DNA of 64,000 bases, from NCBI GenBank assembly GCA_022495005.1, contig JAGYXB010001997.1, forward strand, positions 248,001 to 312,000, written 5' to 3'. The notes beneath the pieces were generated by a model. That model made no database searches. It was not told where the DNA came from and worked only from the letters and a program-made list of their open reading frames with translations. Source of the DNA: Rhyacophila brunnea (Eukaryota > Arthropoda > Insecta > Trichoptera > Rhyacophilidae). Positions 63,101 through 64,000 of this stretch are shown piece after piece (position 1 is the first letter of the stretch; each line of letters opens with the position of its first letter). The translations under genes were made by a program, and so were the position numbers.

Positions 63101-63691
63101 AACAATATGTACCATACATTCATAACAAGTTTCAGGGTTTGTCTTGACAATATCTAGATATATATTAAATAGTATGTTAAATTGACTGTTTGTGTGAATC
63201 AGTAATTGAAATGAATCGCAGCCAATTTAATAATTAGTTTTAGCAGTCATTTTTTAGGTTAAATTTCATATTTTCAGACTGTCTTGAGAGAATCTTCAGA
63301 GAATGTTTCCTTCAATGTCTTAAATAATATGGACATAGCAATGAAGTAAGAGGATTGATGAAACAGAAACAAAATTAATATTTGAAATGAAATTTGTCAT
63401 TATTATTACAAAATGAAGCTACACCAACCCGTCATCAGAATTTTCTTTTTCGTTGTCATGTTTATCTTCCGCTCCACCTTCATCAGACTTCTTATCGGAT
63501 TCTGCATTTGAAACGCCATTCTCGCAGATGACTTCCAAGTCGTGATTCCTTTCCTCGTCAGTTTTGATTTCTTTTTTGACCCCGATTCTCGGGGGATTCC
63601 CCGACTCTCGATTGACGCTCTTTTTATTGGTTATTTTATCGTTGCTATTGTCTTCATCACTTACGGGCTGATCGCGAATTCTTTTATTCTG
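38885..63691 (-). CDS. ATAD2: ATAD2-like AAA+ ATPase with bromodomain (21 exons, 5' end missing)
   Basis: The exons listed separately join into 3663 nt without a stop until the final TAA, giving 1220 residues (numbered from 63691); all 20 junctions have GT-AG introns and matching phase. Order of parts: acidic, low-complexity N-terminal region (1-270) with basic R/K patches; AAA+ domain with Walker A GPPGTGKT (313-320), Walker B IIFFDEID (374-381), sensor-1 GATN (419-422) and arginine fingers in LRRAGRFDRE (to 440); a second AAA region lacking Walker A; bromodomain (about 780-910) with NALEYNPD, Asn865 being the acetyl-lysine contact; C-terminal helical region. ATAD2/Yta7/Abo1 proteins form hexamers on chromatin that load or remove histone H3-H4. 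The first exon(s) and promoter lie beyond 64000. Family assignment is certain; ATAD2 versus ATAD2B cannot be decided because the split is vertebrate. Confidence 0.95.
39248..39490. mobile_element. one-ended Tigger-like fragment
   Basis: Begins ACAGTAAAACCCCGTTAATA and continues with ATTCGAAATTCGCCGTAAAT, matching the left end of the elements at 49489 and 54969. The matching right end is missing. Confidence 0.65.
39760..39860 (-). CDS. ATAD2: ATAD2-like exon T
   Basis: Acceptor TTTTGTGTACAG, donor GTAAGA. Encodes HSPGKQSDRRSSGMLTSTPH; low complexity, supported mainly by splice sites and phase (2 in, 1 out) that join its neighbours. Confidence 0.75.
39979..41348. mobile_element. piggyBac-like foldback, 1370 bp, near-complete palindrome
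   Basis: Flanked by TTAA on both sides (39975-39978 and 41349-41352), the duplication made by piggyBac transposases. The two halves are inverted copies almost to the centre: CTCGTCGTAGGTCGAAATTG on the left answers CAATTTTGACCTTCGACGAG on the right, and the inner ACAACATACGGCCGTAGCCA at 40565 is mirrored at about 40738-40757. The spacer around 40640-40690 is about 50-80 nt. No coding capacity. It lies in the ATAD2-like intron S-T. Confidence 0.88.
41778..42079 (-). CDS. ATAD2: ATAD2-like exon S
   Basis: Acceptor CATTTCTTTCAG, donor GTGAAC. Encodes an acidic Ser-rich segment and then DVNAVDVPLPKPKSLDR. It is GC-rich against AT-rich introns. Confidence 0.88.
42495..42745 (-). CDS. ATAD2: ATAD2-like exon R, basic linker
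   Basis: Acceptor AAATTCACAG, donor GTATGA. Encodes a Thr/Ser-rich stretch followed by EISRKRKRNKRSRWSKGIDK, a likely nuclear localisation and DNA-contact patch. Confidence 0.88.
43323..43507 (-). CDS. ATAD2: ATAD2-like exon Q, bromodomain helix C
   Basis: Acceptor ACATTCACAG, donor GTGAGT. Encodes IRHEACSLRDHAHTLVEVEM and DSDFEEACRVL, matching the ATAD2-specific end of the bromodomain. Confidence 0.94.
43860..44400 (+). pseudogene. LINE C-terminal fragment
   Basis: In one plus-strand frame from about 44050 GRILRRILRDIKRNQHRRLR and QNDELTIFTLWEWN resemble the end of the reverse transcriptase region in insect LINEs. Later KRRPWLSRL (about 44267) fits the conserved end. Frames are broken, and a 14-G run (44229-44242) interrupts it. 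Confidence 0.4.
44410..47103. other. intron P-Q, no recognised element
   Basis: AT-rich intron DNA with chance frames rich in Phe, Ile and Leu. Nothing repeated in the window was seen. Confidence 0.45.
47104..47252 (-). CDS. ATAD2: ATAD2-like exon P, bromodomain core
   Basis: Acceptor AACTTGATTCAG, donor GTAATT. Encodes IIKEPMDLETMMTKVD, DFLRDIDLICANALEYNPDR; the Asn of YNPD contacts acetyl-lysine and is retained, so the reader pocket should work. Confidence 0.96.
47645..47811 (-). CDS. ATAD2: ATAD2-like exon O, bromodomain helix Z
   Basis: Acceptor GATATTTTCAG, donor GTATGA. Starts with a proline run and encodes LRELRIFLRDVCRKLAANRR and FYKFTKPVD, the first bromodomain helix and ZA-loop shelf. 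Confidence 0.94.
48071..48120. repeat. short pogo-like remnant
   Basis: CTGTTATAACGAAAATCAAT and ATAACGAGCAATC resemble the ends of Tigger-like elements such as 1806-2378. Only one end is seen. Confidence 0.3.
48186..48342 (-). CDS. ATAD2: ATAD2-like exon N, end of AAA2
   Basis: Acceptor TTTTCTTGCAG, donor GTATAA. Encodes VRWLFPPYKDCIHEIKPPTP and the linker to the bromodomain, ending in NKLPELPK. Confidence 0.9.
48635..48832 (-). CDS. ATAD2: ATAD2-like exon M, degenerate AAA2
   Basis: Acceptor TTTGCCCACAG, donor GTAATG. Encodes ADTGCILYAPSVDLLWPLL and TTANCLLLATCDSDYDKLPE, the relic Walker B and sensor-1 strands. Confidence 0.92.
49260..49437 (-). CDS. ATAD2: ATAD2-like exon L, degenerate AAA2 (start)
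   Basis: Acceptor TATTTTCAG, donor GTAAGT. Encodes LLLRGDCATSHIGPALLSAM where a Walker A would sit; the GKT is absent, as in all ATAD2 proteins. Confidence 0.92.
49489..49952. mobile_element. Tigger-like MITE with TA duplication
   Basis: 464 bp, ends CAGTAAAACCTCGCTAATAA and TTAACGAGGTTTTACTG inverted, TA on both sides. Internal ATTCGAAATTCGCCGTAATT is shared with the copies at 39248 and 54969. In intron K-L. Confidence 0.88.
50132..50480 (+). CDS. endonuclease/exonuclease-like fragment from a mobile element
   Basis: A 114-codon frame contains ILLSGDINLDLKKKENQHFI, TTRGGSCIDLIFARYI and YITYFSYHKPTLTI. GDxN and S-x-H-x-P are motifs of the endonuclease/exonuclease/phosphatase fold used by LINEs and by some Helitron-like elements; here SYH takes the SDH position. 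The frame is truncated at both ends and inside an ATAD2-like intron (K-L), opposite in sense, so it is a transposon remnant. An open frame of this length may mean recent arrival. Confidence 0.55.
50560..50690 (-). repeat. repeat shared with 29075-29165
   Basis: CCAAATTCGAA, ATTCTCTGAATG, ACATGCTTTG, GGCTAAAATTATTAAACATG and CACTTAAACCCTG recur in the same order in the plus strand at 29065-29165. At 50690-50716 a GC hairpin (CTGGGGGGGTGGAGCCCCCC) follows. Confidence 0.6.
51010..51209 (-). CDS. ATAD2: ATAD2-like exon K, inter-AAA linker
   Basis: Acceptor ATGTTTTCAG, donor GTACAA. Encodes VEVLCEDLVRAMKGIVAAGS and PLFPHLTPLLSSNVESAIIS, conserved in the linker before the inactive AAA2. Confidence 0.9.
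51335..51441 (-). CDS. ATAD2: ATAD2-like exon J, AAA lid
   Basis: Acceptor TTTTTCTAG, donor GTAATT. Encodes GSDLKALCSEAVLKALERTY, the sensor-2 helix of the AAA lid. Confidence 0.93.
51732..52405. mobile_element. hAT-like MITE, copy 1
   Basis: Ends CAATGACATTAATATGGACG and CGTCCATTTATTATGTCATTG are inverted, with the exact 8-bp duplication ATTTAAAC (51724-51731, 52406-52413). No frame of note. Intron I-J. Sister of 60697-61344. Confidence 0.93.
53177..53388 (-). CDS. ATAD2: ATAD2-like exon I, sensor 1 and arginine fingers
   Basis: Acceptor TGTATTCACAG. Encodes VVIIGATNRLDAVDPALRRA, GRFDREL and the start of the AAA lid ending HLAEITSGYGG. Donor GTAATT. Confidence 0.95.
54267..54690. mobile_element. 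inverted-repeat element of unknown family
   Basis: GTTTACATGTGCATGGATTT near 54268 is answered by AAATCCATGCACGTGCAC near 54663, and a second inner pair TGTAAACATGTATTATC / TACATGTAAACAGTATTATC is also inverted. Exact ends and target duplication are not clear. Confidence 0.5.
54786..54922 (-). CDS. ATAD2: ATAD2-like exon H, Walker B
   Basis: Acceptor TCTGTTCTAG. Encodes KPSIIFFDEIDALAPVRS with the catalytic DE pair, and VVGTLLAEMDGLCD. Donor GTATGA. Confidence 0.95.
54969..56155. mobile_element. Tigger-like MITE interrupted by a piggyBac-like foldback
   Basis: Ends CAGTAAAACCTCGTTAATAA and TTAACGAGGTTTTACTG inverted, TA duplication, same family as 49489-49952. Its middle holds the element 55149-56005. 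In intron G-H. Confidence 0.88.
55149..56005. mobile_element. piggyBac-like foldback, deleted copy
   Basis: 857 bp flanked by TTAA (55145-55148, 56006-56009). Same family as 39979-41348 but reversed: it begins GGGGGGACATGCTCGTCG and ends GACGAGCACGTGGGCCG. The second arm has lost about 500 bp between the centre (about 55850) and TTTATGCAGTCATCAAATG. Confidence 0.9.
56430..56570. repeat. diverged relative of the MITE at 11449-11644
   Basis: CTGTCAAACAAGAAC after TA, then CACATGTTAAAACTGTGAAC and TAACAATCCCCTCC, reproduce in complement the parts of the MITE at 11.45-11.64 kb. The other end is not intact. Confidence 0.5.
56835..57113 (-). CDS. ATAD2: ATAD2-like exon G, Walker A
   Basis: Starts VGGLEGHIRCLREMVLFPLM after TTGTTTTCAG and carries the ATP-binding loop GPPGTGKTLLARALA, then SFFMRKGADCLKKWVGESER, the pore-loop/second-region motif. 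Donor GTGAGT. Confidence 0.96.
57204..57294 (-). CDS. ATAD2: ATAD2-like exon F
   Basis: Acceptor TTGTTTCAG, donor GTAATA. Encodes KSKTLGEHTDRALREMQPVE and LDGSVRFSS, the segment directly before the AAA+ core. Confidence 0.88.
57622..57900. mobile_element. Tigger-like MITE, one end degraded
   Basis: The right end ATCCGCACACGGATAATCGG GAGTTCACTG (57872-57900) is followed by TA. The left CAGTGAAAAATTAC then ACTCCCGATTATCC carries a small insertion. In intron E-F. Confidence 0.6.
58012..58102 (-). CDS. ATAD2: ATAD2-like exon E
   Basis: Acceptor AACTTTTTAG, donor GTAAGA. Encodes a serine-rich acidic linker, TTSSSSSISDTEDELNVSV. Confidence 0.82.
58193..58282 (-). CDS. ATAD2: ATAD2-like exon D
   Basis: Acceptor TTATTTGTAG, donor GTAAGT. 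Thirty codons encoding RKKPYTIRKTYSLRERKQ, the YxLRxRK motif found N-terminal of the first AAA domain in ATAD2 proteins. Confidence 0.88.
58458..59612 (-). mobile_element. partial inverted copy of the nested hAT composite
   Basis: Starting CAGTGGCACACCC, it follows the complement of 28288 back to 26504, without the 843-bp MITE found there, then crosses the CTCTAGAC junction (59385-59392) into the second hAT (CAGTGTTTTTCAAACTTTCG at 59393) and runs to about 59612, where the RTE fragment begins. Confidence 0.82.
59613..60180 (+). pseudogene. RTE-type LINE reverse transcriptase fragment
   Basis: Palm motifs appear in order: LYLGFIDYEK (about 59645) with a shift before the next FDSIKKFSIIDAL, then NNKGVRQGDTISPKLFTATL and LRFADDIVILSQD with the catalytic FADD, then VGLKINVSKTKVM. 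Two frameshifts near 59683 and 59740 break it; the rest, 141 codons, is open, so decay is recent. The block KGVRQGDTISPKLF is typical of RTE-clade elements. Intron C-D of the ATAD2-like gene, opposite sense. Confidence 0.75.
60697..61344. mobile_element. hAT-like MITE, copy 2
   Basis: Same family and orientation as 51732-52405, ending TTAATATGTCATTG, flanked by the exact duplication TGAAAAAC (60689-60696, 61345-61352). Intron C-D. Confidence 0.93.
61686..61793 (-). CDS. ATAD2: ATAD2-like exon C
   Basis: Acceptor CAATTTTCAG, donor GTAATC. Encodes SDSDNSSDSGSEIVVRRSNR and TRKPRNAYIE; the RRSNRTRK patch is a feature of ATAD2 N-terminal regions. Confidence 0.85.
62524..62693 (-). CDS. ATAD2: ATAD2-like exon B
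   Basis: Acceptor ATTACAG, donor GTGAAC. Encodes SNENENSMSTRRVSNRNLRL and an Arg/Asn-rich basic segment. The acceptor could equally be three bases later (CAGCAG), a NAGNAG site. Confidence 0.8.
62783..62952. mobile_element. CpG-rich MITE with inner tandem duplication
   Basis: Ends CCTTGTCCAGAT and ATCTGGACAAGC are inverted. Inside, AGGTACATGTGACCTCATTG (62821) recurs as AGGTACAGGTGACTTCATTG (62887), a 66-bp offset. Target duplication not resolved. Intron A-B. Confidence 0.65.
63423..63691 (-). CDS. ATAD2: ATAD2-like exon A (first seen)
   Basis: Follows ATTCTTCAG and encodes an acidic, lysine-rich stretch with SDEDNSNDKITNKKS and ENSDDG, typical of the ATAD2 N-terminus. It must end in phase 2 to fit the next exon, which selects GT at 63422 over the GT two bases before. 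An upstream exon must exist since no start fits here. Confidence 0.75.
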
Positions 63692-64000
63692 CTGAAGAAT
63701 ATAATATGTTAAAATAATGGATACAATCATTAGTTTAATTAATTTTAATGTCATAATTAATGTACTGTTGCAAGACAGCTCAACCAAACTATTCCAGTGC
63801 TGATGTTAAGTAAGATATTGGGTCCTGAATGGGTCTTGAATCTACTTGAACTTCTCTCTCAAAATTCTCAATATTATTATTTTTATTCAATCACCTTTCA
63901 GTGAAACCTTTCAGTAGATTCAAACAACAATAATCATACATAAAATATAATATGTATGAAGAAAATCAGAAAAATAATGAAATGTAGATTGATGATGGTC

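Noticed and set aside
1..64000. CRISPR arrays, bacterial operons, phage or endogenous viral genes
   Set aside because: No regular spaced repeats, no closely packed same-strand frames, and no viral polymerase, capsid or envelope motifs were seen; the reverse transcriptases here are of DIRS and LINE type.

Overview
This is a eukaryotic, AT-rich, intron-rich window that looks like an insect chromosome. It carries two host genes, both on the minus strand: a PAQR/HlyIII-family gene of the MMD type (coding exons between 4895 and 14487) and a long ATAD2-type gene (21 coding exons between 38885 and 63691, 5' end beyond the right edge). GT-AG introns, split codons that agree across every junction, and dense hAT, Tigger/pogo, piggyBac-like, DIRS, RTE-type and tRNA-SINE sequences all point to an arthropod. 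The recurring TAGGTACCTA-like words and the hAT ends starting CAGTGGCGCACCC are what I would expect in a hemipteran such as an aphid, but species-level placement is inference.

Layout. 1-4894 is downstream flank and probable 3' UTR of the PAQR gene, with a Tigger-like MITE at 1806-2378. 4895-14487 is the PAQR gene; its introns hold a hAT MITE with an exact 8-bp target duplication (6001-6880), a 0.5-kb inverted-repeat element (8580-9103), SINE pieces, a 122-bp palindrome and a TA-flanked MITE. 14488-38884 is intergenic and mostly dead transposons: GC-rich tandemly duplicated DNA at 15.1-16.8 kb, a decayed DIRS-type retrotransposon at about 18.3-21.5 kb (reverse transcriptase, thumb/RNase H region, tyrosine recombinase, all minus strand), a 3.3-kb hAT with two further hAT elements nested in it (24958-28288), Tigger transposase pieces (28.7-29.1 kb plus, 31.4-32.8 kb minus), another hAT MITE (29951-30163) and a tRNA-derived SINE (30488-30715). 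34-38.8 kb is almost featureless.

38885-63691 is the ATAD2-like gene. The exons give one uninterrupted frame of 1220 residues plus a stop: acidic N-terminal region, a complete AAA+ ATPase domain, a degenerate second AAA domain, a bromodomain with the acetyl-lysine-reading Asn, and the C-terminal ATAD2 helical region. Its introns are loaded with recent insertions: two piggyBac-like foldbacks with TTAA duplications (one a 1.37-kb near-complete palindrome), Tigger MITEs with TA duplications, two copies of one hAT-like MITE with different perfect 8-bp duplications, a second copy of the nested hAT composite, and an RTE-type reverse transcriptase fragment.

I found no operon-like or defence-like novel gene system. 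The most unusual material is structural: the long palindrome inside a transcribed intron, the datable nesting of hAT elements shared between two sites 30 kb apart, and SINEs with different tRNA-like heads but one shared internal core.
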